Assembly (NCBI GenBank): GCA_016183235.1
Contig: JACPFA010000015.1
Location: 20,805 to 84,804, forward strand
Direction: 5' to 3'
Length of the DNA stretch: 64,000 nt
Source: Deltaproteobacteria bacterium
GTDB taxonomy: Bacteria; UBA10199; DSSB01; JACPFA01
Numbering within the stretch: position 1 is the first letter of the stretch; each line of letters starts with the position of its first letter. This document shows positions 42,620-51,426 of the stretch, piece after piece. The notes under the pieces are model-generated. The model saw only the letters and a list, made by a program, of their open reading frames with translations, ran no database searches and had not been told where the DNA came from. Made by a program: the position numbers and the translations under genes.

Positions 42620-44011
42620 CTAAGTTGAAAATTGAGGTTTCCATCCAGAACCGCGCTCCGATACAATATCAACGGTTCTCCATTCGCCATTGACTCGAAC
42701 GCGGATATTATCAAGGTCTTCATCAAATCTCCCCCATGCATTCGCAAGAGTATCTACATCTACTTGATAGACTTTCCCAGTGGTTTTGCTATCCACCACA
42801 TCTTCAGCCTCATAACCGAACGCCCTCAAAAATTCGACCACCCGATCCGTGATCCATTCCACCTTGCGCCAGCCTTTGGTGCTGGCATTTTCTTCATATT
42901 GTTTAGCAAGGCCAGCGTCGATTTCGGTAAAGAAAGTGATGAGGCGTTGGCCTAATCGCACGGGGTCGGGGGGAGGGAAGGCCCCATCTTGAATGGCCTT
43001 TTTTAAACCCTGCAAAGTCAAGCCACCTTCTTCTTTATAATCGCTGGGGATAAGATCGCCCAATTTTTCATTAATCAAATTAAAAATATCTTCTGCACTT
43101 TTTTCAGGGAGCAAAGCTTGGAGCTTTTGAATCATGGGGATGGTATCAAAACTAGGTTTGGCCTCTTCTTCGCCATCCATGTGAAGCTTGGGGTCAATGC
43201 CACCGTAATAATTTTCGCCATTGTAAGTGGTTTTGGTAACGTCGGCGTGCAAATTAATGCTTGCTGCATTTACCATAAAGCGATGTGAAAATTTCCCCTG
43301 ATAAGCAATGACTTGGTAACTGCCATCAGCTTGTTGAGTGATTTCGACTCGGTCGGCATTTTGGGCATAAATGTCAGTTGCACCTTGGGTACGGATGAAA
43401 CTTCTTTTGCCACCTTCAAAAGAGGCATGAAGACTCACGCCAGCTTCGTTTTCATAATAATCTTTGCCATCTTCACTGCGGGTAGGGGCGGTATCGGCAA
43501 CTTTTTCAGCCGTATCAGCAGATTCATTTTCTGCTAATTCAGGTTCAGTGGGTTCGACTGCTAAATCAAGTTCATCTTCAGCGGGTTCCTGACTTGCGGT
43601 GAGTATTTCAATATAATTGGCTTCTAATTCTGCAGTGGCGAGGTTGAGTTGGAAAAGGGTTGAGTAACTTACATTAGGAACCGTAGCCTTGCGCCAGATT
43701 TTGTTAAATTCAACGACAAACTTTTTCCAATCTTCTTTAGAAAGCTGTTCTTTAAAAGAATGATAAAGCTCTTCGAGCCTGGCACGCAGCGATTCTTTGG
43801 TTAGTGGAATATTGCCCTGCTCAACGCTTTCTAAACTTTCACCATCGTCAATGGCAAAGCCATCTTCAGAAACTTCAGAGGAATCTTCAAGTTCAGCTTC
43901 TTCTTCTACTACTTCTTCGACTTCTTCGAAACCATAATCCTCATCGATAGATTCGGTTTCTTGAGGATAAATATTCTCAGTAGATGGATTGGTTCTTACT
44001 TGATCAGCCAT
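42620..44011 (-). CDS. Family B acidic protein (B3)
   Basis: 463 aa; AAGGA precedes the ATG. The extremely acidic N-terminus (1-70) ends in GESLESVEQGNIP, the family B string. Next are a helical region (about 72-135, LRARLEELYHSFKEQL), an acidic linker and a beta-rich domain (about 185-280, DYYENEAGVSLHASFEGGK...DIYAQNADRVEIT). Then comes the module GGLTLQGLKKAIQDGAFPPP, RLITFFTEIDAGL, and a C-terminal RVVEFLRAFGYEAEDV...GKVYQVDVD. It starts 15 bp downstream of family A gene A3, so A3-B3 form a unit like A1-B2. No signal peptide or enzyme motif seen. Confidence 0.78.
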   Translation of the reverse strand: MADQVRTNPSTENIYPQETESIDEDYGFEEVEEVVEEEAELEDSSEVSEDGFAIDDGESLESVEQGNIPLTKESLRARLEELYHSFKEQLSKEDWKKFVVEFNKIWRKATVPNVSYSTLFQLNLATAELEANYIEILTASQEPAEDELDLAVEPTEPELAENESADTAEKVADTAPTRSEDGKDYYENEAGVSLHASFEGGKRSFIRTQGATDIYAQNADRVEITQQADGSYQVIAYQGKFSHRFMVNAASINLHADVTKTTYNGENYYGGIDPKLHMDGEEEAKPSFDTIPMIQKLQALLPEKSAEDIFNLINEKLGDLIPSDYKEEGGLTLQGLKKAIQDGAFPPPDPVRLGQRLITFFTEIDAGLAKQYEENASTKGWRKVEWITDRVVEFLRAFGYEAEDVVDSKTTGKVYQVDVDTLANAWGRFDEDLDNIRVRVNGEWRTVDIVSERGSGWKPQFST

Positions 44012-44026
44012 GAATTATCCTTTATC

Positions 44027-46585
44027 TCAACCATCATTTTTAACATCCCATTTTAGAACATTGGCATAACTTTCTTCATCACCAACTACAACTACATTGC
44101 CAGGTGTATTGTGAATTACATCGGCCCAGGAATTTCCAAATCGGATATCATCATCATCGGATCCGTATGGCCTAATATTTTCACTGGGGTAAAGAATATT
44201 TAACAACGTAGCATACGCTTGAACTGCGTTTAGCCATGCGGCGGCGCCCACTCCTGGGGTTTCAGGATCTTCAATTCTCAGTTCTGTGTATTTTTGAAGA
44301 TTGTCTCTAAGTGGAGATGAAATCCGGATTAGGAATTTTTTCAGCGTGTGGGAAGGGCCATTTGAACTGTCAAATGCAGGGGGGAATTTTTTATCAGCAA
44401 TGGCTTTTCTTATTTCGGCTTTACTAATTTCTCCATTGCCATTGGTGTCAAGTTCTGGGAAAAATTTGTAAAGTGCTGTATAAATTTCCTCTTCACTACT
44501 TCCTGATGCATTAGTCAAACTTACGATCATGGGAGGAGTAGCTCCGGAGTTTTCTTGCTCAAATTCTGCCTGGGCAGCATCGGTATCAGCAATAGCTTGT
44601 GATTCTTCACCAGATGGGGTGTGATAATCTGATTCTTCAATCTTAAAACCACCAGGGCTTTGCACGAAAATGCTATAGTATGCGCCTGCAAATTCAAAAA
44701 TTCTTGCCTCACTTGATTCATCAATTTCGCTGGCTGCAGCTCCATTTCCTTGCACAAGGTTGTCTGGTGCAGTATTGATTTGTTCAGCTCTATTAGGATA
44801 AATTTGTTTTAACAATTCAACTAACCTGTCACGCATCGTTGCCAAAAGACCAGGATCGCTTCTTCGATTACCCTCTGCACTTCTCAATCGGTCAGAGGCA
44901 AGTTTGAAATCGGGATCGATGGCTTCTAAAAATTTTAGCCACTCTCTTGTAGGCGGCATGGGAGGATTTTGAAGTTGTTCAAGTGTAATGCCATTGGCTT
45001 CTGCGGCTTCAATAATTTTTTCTTCTGTAAGATCCGGGTTATTTGTCTTTAAGAAATTGAGAAGGTTGGTAACAGCCGCAGGATATTCCACTTCACCGGA
45101 CTCACCTGCAAATTTGATGATAGGATCATTCCAAATAGGAAGATTTGGGTGCATTTTTTGATCTTGTTCAAAACCAAGGACGACGCTTTTAACAACCGAT
45201 GGTTTTACTTTATAATACTCAACCCTTGTTTCACCCTTGGCATTTTTCCCTACAACAGCGATGATATACCAGTTATCGCTTTTTGAAACGACCACCATAT
45301 TTGAAAAACTTTCCTTGATGATGGTTACGTTCTTTGCGGTAATTTCATGAACATTGACATCGTCATCGAAATTCGGGTGGAGAGTCACATCTTCTTCTCG
45401 ATCATAAATCGCGTATCCATTATCATCGATGCGAGTTGGGGTTGCGTCACCAGGATAAGCTGGGGCAACTTCTTCTTCCTCCATCACTTTCCCATGATAG
45501 TTGAAAGCAATGGCGTTTTCTTCCTCGCCAATTTTTTGGATAGCTTCTAATTTATCGTCCGTTAAATTCACAAATTGGTCTTTGGTAACATAATGCCAAT
45601 TGATAACTTGGCCACCCTCGGTGCCGGTATTTCTTTTGATAACGTAGATTTCTTTCTTATGACCATCGGCATAGGTAATGGTATGTTTAATGGCCGCTTT
45701 GCCGTTGTAGGTACTATCTTCCACTTCAATCGAGGCAGAAGGGGGAACATTAACAAAATTGACTTCTAATCCATAAATAACATCAGTGCCGGGGCCAGCT
45801 CCCTCGACAACGTAATCAAGTTTACCAGCTTCAAAGTGATTCACTAAAGCATCGTCTTCACCCTCGCTGCGAGTTGGGGTATTTGGATTAACCGCTTCGG
45901 CAATGGTTTCTTCATTAAAATCTTTGACGGTAATTGGATTAGCTATATCGCCGGTTTGGGTGACTGAGCGTTCACTGCGTACGGCATGCACATTAATTTC
46001 AGTTTCGCTATCCATCACATAAAAAACTTTGCTCTGCCCCGTGGAAGCACTCGTGACCGTAATAATTGTGGTGGGTTCACCCGTTAAAGGATCCACCCCT
46101 GCGGTGATGGTGGTCTTTGCATCGGCATAGTTAATATAAAGATCCAACTTATCGCCCCATACATAAGTTGCATAATTGTTGCTGGGGTCAGGGAAGCGAA
46201 CGCTGAGTTGGTTTTCACCCTGATTAGCTATATAATTGTTGGCCGGCCCTGACATGAGGCCATTGGGGTCAGGGGGTAGGCCGTTGGGATTTTGATAGCT
46301 AGGTTGATAATTTTGATCGGGTACAGCCCCCTGTGCACTACTTGCAGCTTGTAATTGTTCAGAGGTCCATTTAATCCATTCATCGAGTTGTTGAATTTCA
46401 TCGGGGTTGGCTTGTTGACGGTAAACCAGGGCTTCTTCTAGCCATGCCTTCCAGGCTTGGATTTGTTCGGGGGTAGCGGGGGCGGAAGAGCTTGGTTCTC
46501 CCGAGGCACGGTTATAAGCGCCGTAGCCAGCAGCGCCCTCGGTTTGGGTTCTATTATAAGCGGTTGTGGAACTTACCATAGACAT
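44027..46585 (-). CDS. Family A protein with duplicated C-terminal module and EF-hand-like loop (A3)
   Basis: 852 aa; AGAAGGA precedes the start. The N-terminal 45 residues are Ser/Ala/Gly-rich with no Sec signal. Then come WLEEALVYRQQANPDEIQQL followed by EWIKWTSEQL (about 46-75), NGLMSGPANNYIANQ (about 103-117) and a beta domain with VDPLTGEPTTIITVTSASTG (about 160-179). A second beta unit (DVTLHPNFDDDVNVHEITAK, about 400-420) matches family B. The shared module occurs twice: PPTREWLKFLEAIDPDF...RDRLVELLKQIYP (about 550-605), and after an EF-hand-like DTNGNGEISKAE (about 706-717) PPAFDSS...KKFLIRI. It therefore links families A and B. Function unknown. Confidence 0.8.
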   Translation of the reverse strand: MSMVSSTTAYNRTQTEGAAGYGAYNRASGEPSSSAPATPEQIQAWKAWLEEALVYRQQANPDEIQQLDEWIKWTSEQLQAASSAQGAVPDQNYQPSYQNPNGLPPDPNGLMSGPANNYIANQGENQLSVRFPDPSNNYATYVWGDKLDLYINYADAKTTITAGVDPLTGEPTTIITVTSASTGQSKVFYVMDSETEINVHAVRSERSVTQTGDIANPITVKDFNEETIAEAVNPNTPTRSEGEDDALVNHFEAGKLDYVVEGAGPGTDVIYGLEVNFVNVPPSASIEVEDSTYNGKAAIKHTITYADGHKKEIYVIKRNTGTEGGQVINWHYVTKDQFVNLTDDKLEAIQKIGEEENAIAFNYHGKVMEEEEVAPAYPGDATPTRIDDNGYAIYDREEDVTLHPNFDDDVNVHEITAKNVTIIKESFSNMVVVSKSDNWYIIAVVGKNAKGETRVEYYKVKPSVVKSVVLGFEQDQKMHPNLPIWNDPIIKFAGESGEVEYPAAVTNLLNFLKTNNPDLTEEKIIEAAEANGITLEQLQNPPMPPTREWLKFLEAIDPDFKLASDRLRSAEGNRRSDPGLLATMRDRLVELLKQIYPNRAEQINTAPDNLVQGNGAAASEIDESSEARIFEFAGAYYSIFVQSPGGFKIEESDYHTPSGEESQAIADTDAAQAEFEQENSGATPPMIVSLTNASGSSEEEIYTALYKFFPELDTNGNGEISKAEIRKAIADKKFPPAFDSSNGPSHTLKKFLIRISSPLRDNLQKYTELRIEDPETPGVGAAAWLNAVQAYATLLNILYPSENIRPYGSDDDDIRFGNSWADVIHNTPGNVVVVGDEESYANVLKWDVKNDG

Positions 46586-46757
46586 ATAAAATCCTTCTGT
46601 TCATGGAAGTTATCGATGCCATTAGGTTTTGAAGTTGCATATTAGGTAAATATTTATTCAATTAATATGATCCTAATGTATTTTTATTAAACAATAGTGA
46701 CATTTCATTGAACAATGTTAAAAAAGATTCCTCATTGACGTAATCTTAAAAAAGATA

Positions 46758-46777
46758 TAATCTTACCAGTAAGATTA
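46758..46777. promoter_or_regulatory. Operator overlapping the promoter of the AbrB-like antitoxin gene
   Basis: TAATCTTAC and GTAAGATTA flank CA as a perfect palindrome, and a third half-site TAATCTTAA lies at 46741-46749. TATAAT (46756-46761) overlaps it. TTGACG at 46735-46740 is a possible -35 with a short 15-bp spacer. AGGAGGT precedes the ATG. This suits autorepression by the encoded DNA-binding antitoxin. Confidence 0.7.
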
Positions 46778-46786
46778 GGAGGTGTT

Positions 46787-47047
46787 ATGGAATCCATTGC
46801 TACAACCAGACTTTCATCAAAGGGCCAAGTTGTTATTCCCGAAATCATACGGAATCAACTCGGATTGAAAGAAGGGGCTCAATTTGTTGTTTTAGGTCAG
46901 AAAGATGTTGTTATCTTAAAGGCCATTACTCCCCCGTCGGATCAAGATTTTGAAGAATTGATCTCGGCGGCGCGTGGGCAGGCACGGTCGGCCCATCTCC
47001 ACAAGAAAGACGTGATCCAGGCTATCAAAAAGGTTCGAAAATCTTAA
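46787..47047 (+). CDS. AbrB/SpoVT-type (MazE/VapB-like) antitoxin
   Basis: 86 aa. TTRLSSKGQVVIPEIIRNQL followed by GLKEGAQFVVLG is the swapped-hairpin AbrB DNA-binding domain (about 6-38). The C-terminal half (FEELISAARGQARSAHLHKK) would bind a toxin. Strong AGGAGGT ribosome-binding site. The stop TAA overlaps the ATG of the following PIN gene (TAATG), but that toxin gene is destroyed, so this antitoxin is orphaned here. Confidence 0.92.
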   Translation: MESIATTRLSSKGQVVIPEIIRNQLGLKEGAQFVVLGQKDVVILKAITPPSDQDFEELISAARGQARSAHLHKKDVIQAIKKVRKS

Positions 47048-47285
47048 TGCGGGTTATTCTTGACACAAATGTTTTAATTTCAGGGATCTTTTGGGGGCGT
47101 GTTGAAACACGTCATTCCCGCGGAGGCGGGAATCCAGAAGTATTTGAAATTACTGGATCCCTGCTTTCGCAGGGATGACAGGAAGTTCACTTTTCAACAT
47201 TCCCAAAGAACTTCTCAAGGTTTCTGGATATAAGGGTGCGAAGATTATTCGACCCAAGGATTTTTTACTTTTGACCTCATTTTAA
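47047..47285 (+). pseudogene. PIN toxin gene wrecked by a repeat element
   Basis: The 5' end reads MRVILDTNVLISGIFWG, a typical PIN N-terminus coupled to the antitoxin stop. The frame then runs into a 100-bp palindromic element (47100-47199) and stops at 47176-47178. After the element the sequence IPKELLKVSGYKGAKIIRPK, then DFLLLTSF and a stop, matches the C-terminal end of the same PIN subfamily. About 80-90 central codons are missing, so the event combined insertion with deletion. Confidence 0.85.
47100..47199. mobile_element. 100-bp palindromic element with TGTTGAAA inverted ends
   Basis: TGTTGAAA at the left is matched by TTTCAACA at the right. The core contains GTCATTCCCGCGG/GGCGGGAATCCAG and GGATCCCTGC/GCAGGGATGAC. 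It is an inverted copy of the sequence at 9289-9377. Confidence 0.8.
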
Positions 47286-47286
47286 T

Positions 47287-47601
47287 TTAGGCTTTATTCT
47301 TAATCTCGGTTTCGAGGGCTTGGAGGGTGTCGGCTAATTGGTCGATATGAAACTCTAGTTCAACCAGTAGGCTTTCATCTTTTACTTGAAGTTCACCCCG
47401 GCGATTTTTATCATAAAGTTCCTGCATTTCGCCCAGGGTATTGCGCAGGGTTTCAACCGTAAAAGTATCGATAGGGCCAGTGGTTAAGGGGGTCTCGGTA
47501 TCAATAGGATGAGTGGGCTTAGGTTTGGCCGCATTGTCATTACCCGACTTGATCCCCCGATCAGGTCGGGGGACGTAATCTATTTTATGAATAGTGCTCA
47601 T
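47287..47601 (-). CDS. Small helical protein, unrecognised, with repeat-derived segment
   Basis: 104 aa. Residues about 40-104 form a charged coiled-coil-like helix pair (FTVETLRNTLGEMQELYDKN; LVELEFHIDQLADTLQAL). Residues about 9-23 (YVPRPDRGIKSGNDN) are the in-frame translation of a short dispersed hairpin (47536-47576). No signal peptide and no recognised family. It lies back-to-back with the hisC-like gene and is not in an operon. It could be a small regulator or structural protein, but this cannot be determined. Confidence 0.6.
   Translation of the reverse strand: MSTIHKIDYVPRPDRGIKSGNDNAAKPKPTHPIDTETPLTTGPIDTFTVETLRNTLGEMQELYDKNRRGELQVKDESLLVELEFHIDQLADTLQALETEIKNKA
47536..47576. repeat. 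GTCAT...ACCCGACTTGATCC hairpin inside a small gene
   Basis: The pair CCCGACTTGATC and GATCAGGTCGGG forms a hairpin. The same hairpin core occurs at about 560-585 in the first intergenic repeat. Confidence 0.75.
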
Positions 47602-47681
47602 AAATAAACCTTTACCCCCTCGTTATCGGAAAAAGTGATTATTGCTGTTGTGTGCACCCTGTGTTAAGGAAAAAAACCTTT

Positions 47682-48731
47682 ATGAATGCCTATTTTCGTG
47701 ACAGCATTTTACAAACCAAGGCCTACACCCTCAAGAAATATCGCCACAAAATCAAACTCAATCAAAATGAATTCCCTTTAGACCTTAGCCCGGCATTAAA
47801 AAAGAAGGTCTTGGCCGCCTTAAAAAAACTACCCCTTAATCGCTACCCAGAATATGAGCCCTTTGCTTTGAAAAATAAATTGGCGAAGCGCCTCAAAATT
47901 GCTCCTGAGCAATTATTGATCACCAACGGTTCTAATGTGTTGGTGCAAGCGTTGGTGGCGGCTTGCGCCTTTCGTGGCAAGGTTATGGTGGTTGAACCTA
48001 CTTTTTCAGTCTACGAGATCGAAGCAAAATTGTTTGAGAACCAAGTGATTAAAGTGCCACTTTCTAAGTGCGATTTTAGCTTAGATGAAACTGAATTTTT
48101 ATCAAAGCTTGAAGCCGAAAAACCCAATTTAGTTTTTTTGGCCAACCCCAATGCCCCTACGGGTAACCCTTTTACTCAAGAATTTTTATTTAAAGTTTTG
48201 CAATCCGCCCCCGGGTTAGTTGTGATCGATGAAGCCTATGCTGAATTTTCAGGGGAAACATTACTGCCTTGGGTTAAACAATATCCTAACCTTGTCATCT
48301 TGCGAACGTTTAGTAAGGCCTGCGGCTTAGGTGGGGTGCGTGTGGGTTATTTAGTGGCCCAAGAATCCATCACTAGCCAAGTGGTTAAAGTGCTGATGCC
48401 TTATTGTTTAAGCGGTATTAGCGCCTGTATTGCTGAAATAGCCTTAGATTATCCTGGGCTCGTCAAACAAAACATCCGTGAAATTACCCAAGAAAGAAAA
48501 CGCGTCTTTGCGGCCATGCAACAAATCCCTTCGGTAAAAGTTTTTCCTTCACAAACTAATTTTCTTCTTTTCAAGGTGAATGACGCACCTGGCACCTTTG
48601 CCAAGTTAGTCAAAAAAGGCATCCTCATTCGAGAAATTTCCAGTGATACATTAAGTCATTGCCTTCGGGTAAGCATCGGAACCAAGCAAGAAAATGATCA
48701 ATTTATTAAGATATTAAAGCAGGCTATTTAA
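47682..48731 (+). CDS. hisC: Histidinol-phosphate aminotransferase-like enzyme
   Basis: About 349 aa from MNAYFRD (AAGGAA upstream; a longer in-frame start at 47652 lacks support). A class I/II PLP aminotransferase: KIKLNQNEFPLDLSP, RYPEYEPFALKNKLAKRL, FLANPNAPTGNPF (about 152-164), VVIDEAYAEFSG (about 182-193) and the PLP-lysine motif LRTFSKACGLGGVRVGYL (about 206-223). These match HisC, which converts imidazole-acetol phosphate to histidinol phosphate; related members act on aromatic or phenylalanine substrates. It is not in a his operon, so a broad-specificity aminotransferase is possible. Confidence 0.9.
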   Translation: MNAYFRDSILQTKAYTLKKYRHKIKLNQNEFPLDLSPALKKKVLAALKKLPLNRYPEYEPFALKNKLAKRLKIAPEQLLITNGSNVLVQALVAACAFRGKVMVVEPTFSVYEIEAKLFENQVIKVPLSKCDFSLDETEFLSKLEAEKPNLVFLANPNAPTGNPFTQEFLFKVLQSAPGLVVIDEAYAEFSGETLLPWVKQYPNLVILRTFSKACGLGGVRVGYLVAQESITSQVVKVLMPYCLSGISACIAEIALDYPGLVKQNIREITQERKRVFAAMQQIPSVKVFPSQTNFLLFKVNDAPGTFAKLVKKGILIREISSDTLSHCLRVSIGTKQENDQFIKILKQAI

Positions 48732-50059
48732 TTGAAATCTTGGGTGACTTTAGTATGAATTGCGGCTTTCATCACCCATTTGGCCACGGTGGTGTGAACG
48801 TCTTGATCGAGCACGTCGGGGATTACGTCGCCTTCGGGGGTGACGCTCACTAGGGCTTCTGCGGCGGCAATAAGCATTTCTTGATTAATCGTAAAAGCTT
48901 TGGCCTCGAGTGCACCTTTAAAAATTCCCGGATAGCCTAATAAATTATTGACCCGGCTACCATCACTGGCAAAAGCAGCCCCCGCCTTCATGGCATCTTC
49001 AATGGTAATTTCGGGTTCAGGGTTTGAAAGTGAAAAAATAATCGAACCTTTTTTGATCATACTAGGTTTGATAAGGCCAGCCCGGCCTGTGGTTGCCATC
49101 ACCACATCACATTCATTCATAATGACATTTAAGCTTGAAGAAACCCCGCCTTGGCTTTCAAAACGTTGGACGGCGGTTTCGCCTAAATCAGTGCCTAAAA
49201 CGGTATTACCGCTATACTTCATAATGAGACTCGACATGGCCTGGCCTGCTGCCCCCAATCCGATCTGCCCAACTTTTAATTTTTTCAAATCATGGTTCAT
49301 AATTTTACATGTGCTGATGAGGGCTGCCAAAACAACCACCGCGGTGCCGTGTTGATCATCGTGCATCACAGGAATCGGCAGTGATTTTTTCAAACGCTCT
49401 TCAATCGTAAAACAATGGGGTGCACTAATATCTTCTAATTGAATGGCTGAAAAAGTCGGCGCAATGGTTTCAACGGTGCTGATAAAGGTTTCAACATCGC
49501 GGGTATTTAAAAGAATGGGAATCATGTTGTAGCCCGTGAATTGTTTGAAGAGCGCAGCCTTGCCTTCCATCACGGGCATGGCAGCCACAGCGCCAATATT
49601 GCCCAAACCCAACACTCGACTACCGTTGGTGATTAAAGCGACATTTTTACCGATTGAGGTATAAGTTTGTGCGTTTTTAGGTTCCTGAAAAATCAAATTA
49701 CAAACACTGGCCACCCCTGGGGTGTAAATCTTGCGTAAATCTTCAATCGATTTTACTTCGGCCCGGCTGTGGATTTCAATCTTACCACCGCGATGAGTCT
49801 CTAGCACATCATCAATGACGGCTTCGAGTTCGACGTTTTGCAATTTGCGAACCGCTTGGACGATGGTATTTAAGTGATCTTCGTTGTCAATTAAGATACT
49901 TATGTCACGAAAGTTAAAGAGTTCGCCGAACTTTACTGTCTTAATATCCCCAATATCAGCACCTAAAGCACTCATGGTGCTAATGAGGGCAGCCAAAACT
50001 CCAATGTTTTTTTTATTTTTACAACGCAAGGTGCGGATGATTTTGCGCTTAGTGGACAT
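48728..50059 (-). CDS. NAD(P)-dependent malic enzyme with N-terminal ACT domain
   Basis: The 443-aa enzyme oxidatively decarboxylates malate to pyruvate. Residues about 8-85 form an ACT-type regulatory domain (IGVLAALISTMSALGADIGD), suggesting allosteric control by a small molecule. The catalytic part has the tyrosine in IYTPGVASVC (about 110-119), lysine in EGKAALFKQF, the metal motif VMHDDQHGTAVVV (about 233-245) and the NAD fold KVGQIGLGAAGQAMSSL (about 260-276). Length fits small bacterial malic enzymes plus ACT. It is convergent with hisC, with a 4-bp overlap of ends. Confidence 0.95.
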   Translation of the reverse strand: MSTKRKIIRTLRCKNKKNIGVLAALISTMSALGADIGDIKTVKFGELFNFRDISILIDNEDHLNTIVQAVRKLQNVELEAVIDDVLETHRGGKIEIHSRAEVKSIEDLRKIYTPGVASVCNLIFQEPKNAQTYTSIGKNVALITNGSRVLGLGNIGAVAAMPVMEGKAALFKQFTGYNMIPILLNTRDVETFISTVETIAPTFSAIQLEDISAPHCFTIEERLKKSLPIPVMHDDQHGTAVVVLAALISTCKIMNHDLKKLKVGQIGLGAAGQAMSSLIMKYSGNTVLGTDLGETAVQRFESQGGVSSSLNVIMNECDVVMATTGRAGLIKPSMIKKGSIIFSLSNPEPEITIEDAMKAGAAFASDGSRVNNLLGYPGIFKGALEAKAFTINQEMLIAAAEALVSVTPEGDVIPDVLDQDVHTTVAKWVMKAAIHTKVTQDFN

Positions 50060-50148
50060 AAGAACGTAAGTCTTCTGTCATTTGCCAAAGAATTAGTCAA
50101 TTTGATAGTTGCGCTTTTGTTTTTTTCTTGAGTACAATAAACCTTCTT

Positions 50149-51300
50149 ATGCATAAAAATGGTATGGAGATTGAGCGGTTTTTAGAAGTTCGTGGTTCTG
50201 GCTATGAACGGGGGCTTCAGCAGGGTAAATTTTATGCCATTCAAATGAATCGCTTAGTAGAAACCATTCGCGAGGTTTTCAGCCTTAAATCAGCGCTTTA
50301 TGCCTATTTGCCTAAAGGGTTTTATCGAATTTCTCTCCGTAATTATGGGAAAAAATATTTTTCTTATCATGAAAAGTTACTGCGTGATTTTGAAGGAGAC
50401 AATTTAGTCGAACACCTGCAAGGCTTGGCCGATGGCTTTGGCCAAGACAAATTTTTAATTTATGGGGTCAATGCCGTTGAAATTTTGGCGAGCAAGATCC
50501 CTTTTAGTTTAGGCTGTTCATCGCTGGCTTTTTCTTCTGATATAACCACCGATGGTCATATTAAAACCGGTTATAATCACGATTTCCCCGCTGCCTTTGG
50601 CAAATTTATTTTTTTAAAACGCAATTTACCCGATCATGGCTATCCATCATTGGTGATGGGTTATCCGCCCATTCTAGGCTGCATTGGTGGCATTAACCAA
50701 GCAGGTTTAGCCATTACCCTCAATCATGCTTATGCCACCGATATTAAAATAGGTACTGCTTTGCCCATTACTTTGCTTATTCAAGAATGCTTAAACCGCA
50801 GCCAAGATGTGCCCGAGGCCATTCATTTGATCGAAAAAACTCCAGTGCCCAATGGTTCTATTGTGACCCTTATTGACAAAAAAGGTAATCGAGCCGCAGC
50901 CGAAATTTCTTGTACTCGCAAGCGTTATCGTTCTGCCAGCAGCCCTATTTTGCGCAGTTTTAATAAATATCTTGATGCTGACATGGAATGTTGTGAAATT
51001 CCCTTGAACGCACGGGGCAAACAAATGATGCGCGGTTTAGGGGTGCACGATCACAACATCGGCCGTGAAAATCGTTACCAACAGATTATTGATTATCAAA
51101 AAAAATATTCTGATCAAGACATCCGTAGTTTATTGGCCGATCATAATGGGGGTAAGGGCAGCGAACGTAGTATTTGCCGCCATCATTCGGCCACAGGTGA
51201 CACCTTATGTTCGGCAATTCTAGACCCCATTGCACAAGAAATTAAAATTATCTTCGGATTTCCTTGCCAGCCTGGAGAGTATCAGACTTTTCGTCTATAA
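50149..51300 (+). CDS. C45-family (isopenicillin N acyltransferase-like) N-terminal-nucleophile protein
   Basis: About 383 aa from ATG 50149 (a TTG at 50128 or ATG 50164 are alternatives; no clear ribosome-binding site). ERFLEVRGSGYERGLQQGKF at the start and LGCSSLAFSSDITTDGHIKT, then GYNHDF (about 119-144), match the acyl-CoA:6-aminopenicillanate acyltransferase/C45 peptidase family. In that family a cysteine exposed by self-cleavage is the nucleophile (here probably the C of GCSS). GGINQAGLAITLNH and the C-terminal ERSICRHHSA...GDTLCSAILDP are further family blocks. It probably hydrolyses or transfers acyl groups on amides. No Sec signal is seen. The substrate is unknown. Confidence 0.85.
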   Translation: MHKNGMEIERFLEVRGSGYERGLQQGKFYAIQMNRLVETIREVFSLKSALYAYLPKGFYRISLRNYGKKYFSYHEKLLRDFEGDNLVEHLQGLADGFGQDKFLIYGVNAVEILASKIPFSLGCSSLAFSSDITTDGHIKTGYNHDFPAAFGKFIFLKRNLPDHGYPSLVMGYPPILGCIGGINQAGLAITLNHAYATDIKIGTALPITLLIQECLNRSQDVPEAIHLIEKTPVPNGSIVTLIDKKGNRAAAEISCTRKRYRSASSPILRSFNKYLDADMECCEIPLNARGKQMMRGLGVHDHNIGRENRYQQIIDYQKKYSDQDIRSLLADHNGGKGSERSICRHHSATGDTLCSAILDPIAQEIKIIFGFPCQPGEYQTFRL

Positions 51301-51329
51301 TGTCATATATGGACCCGACCGGGCTCCCT

Positions 51330-51420
51330 GTCATTGCGAGCGAGCCCCGTTGGCGAGCGTGGCAATCTCACCGGTTAAACAGAGGGGATTGCTTCACCCC
51401 CAAGGGGTTCGCAATGACAG
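51330..51420. repeat. Dispersed GTCATTGCGAG-class palindromic repeat
   Basis: Starts GTCATTGCGAGCGAGCCCC and ends GGGGTTCGCAATGACAG, with inner GGCAATCTCACCGGTT and AACAGAGGGGATTGC. It lies between two convergent genes and is closely like the repeat at 529-668. Confidence 0.85.
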
Positions 51421-51426
51421 AAGTCA

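Noticed and set aside
24894..47285. Integrated prophage or conjugative element
   Set aside because: No integrase, portal, terminase, relaxase or structural genes were recognised; the island consists of family A/B, toxin-antitoxin and Mur-ligase-like genes.
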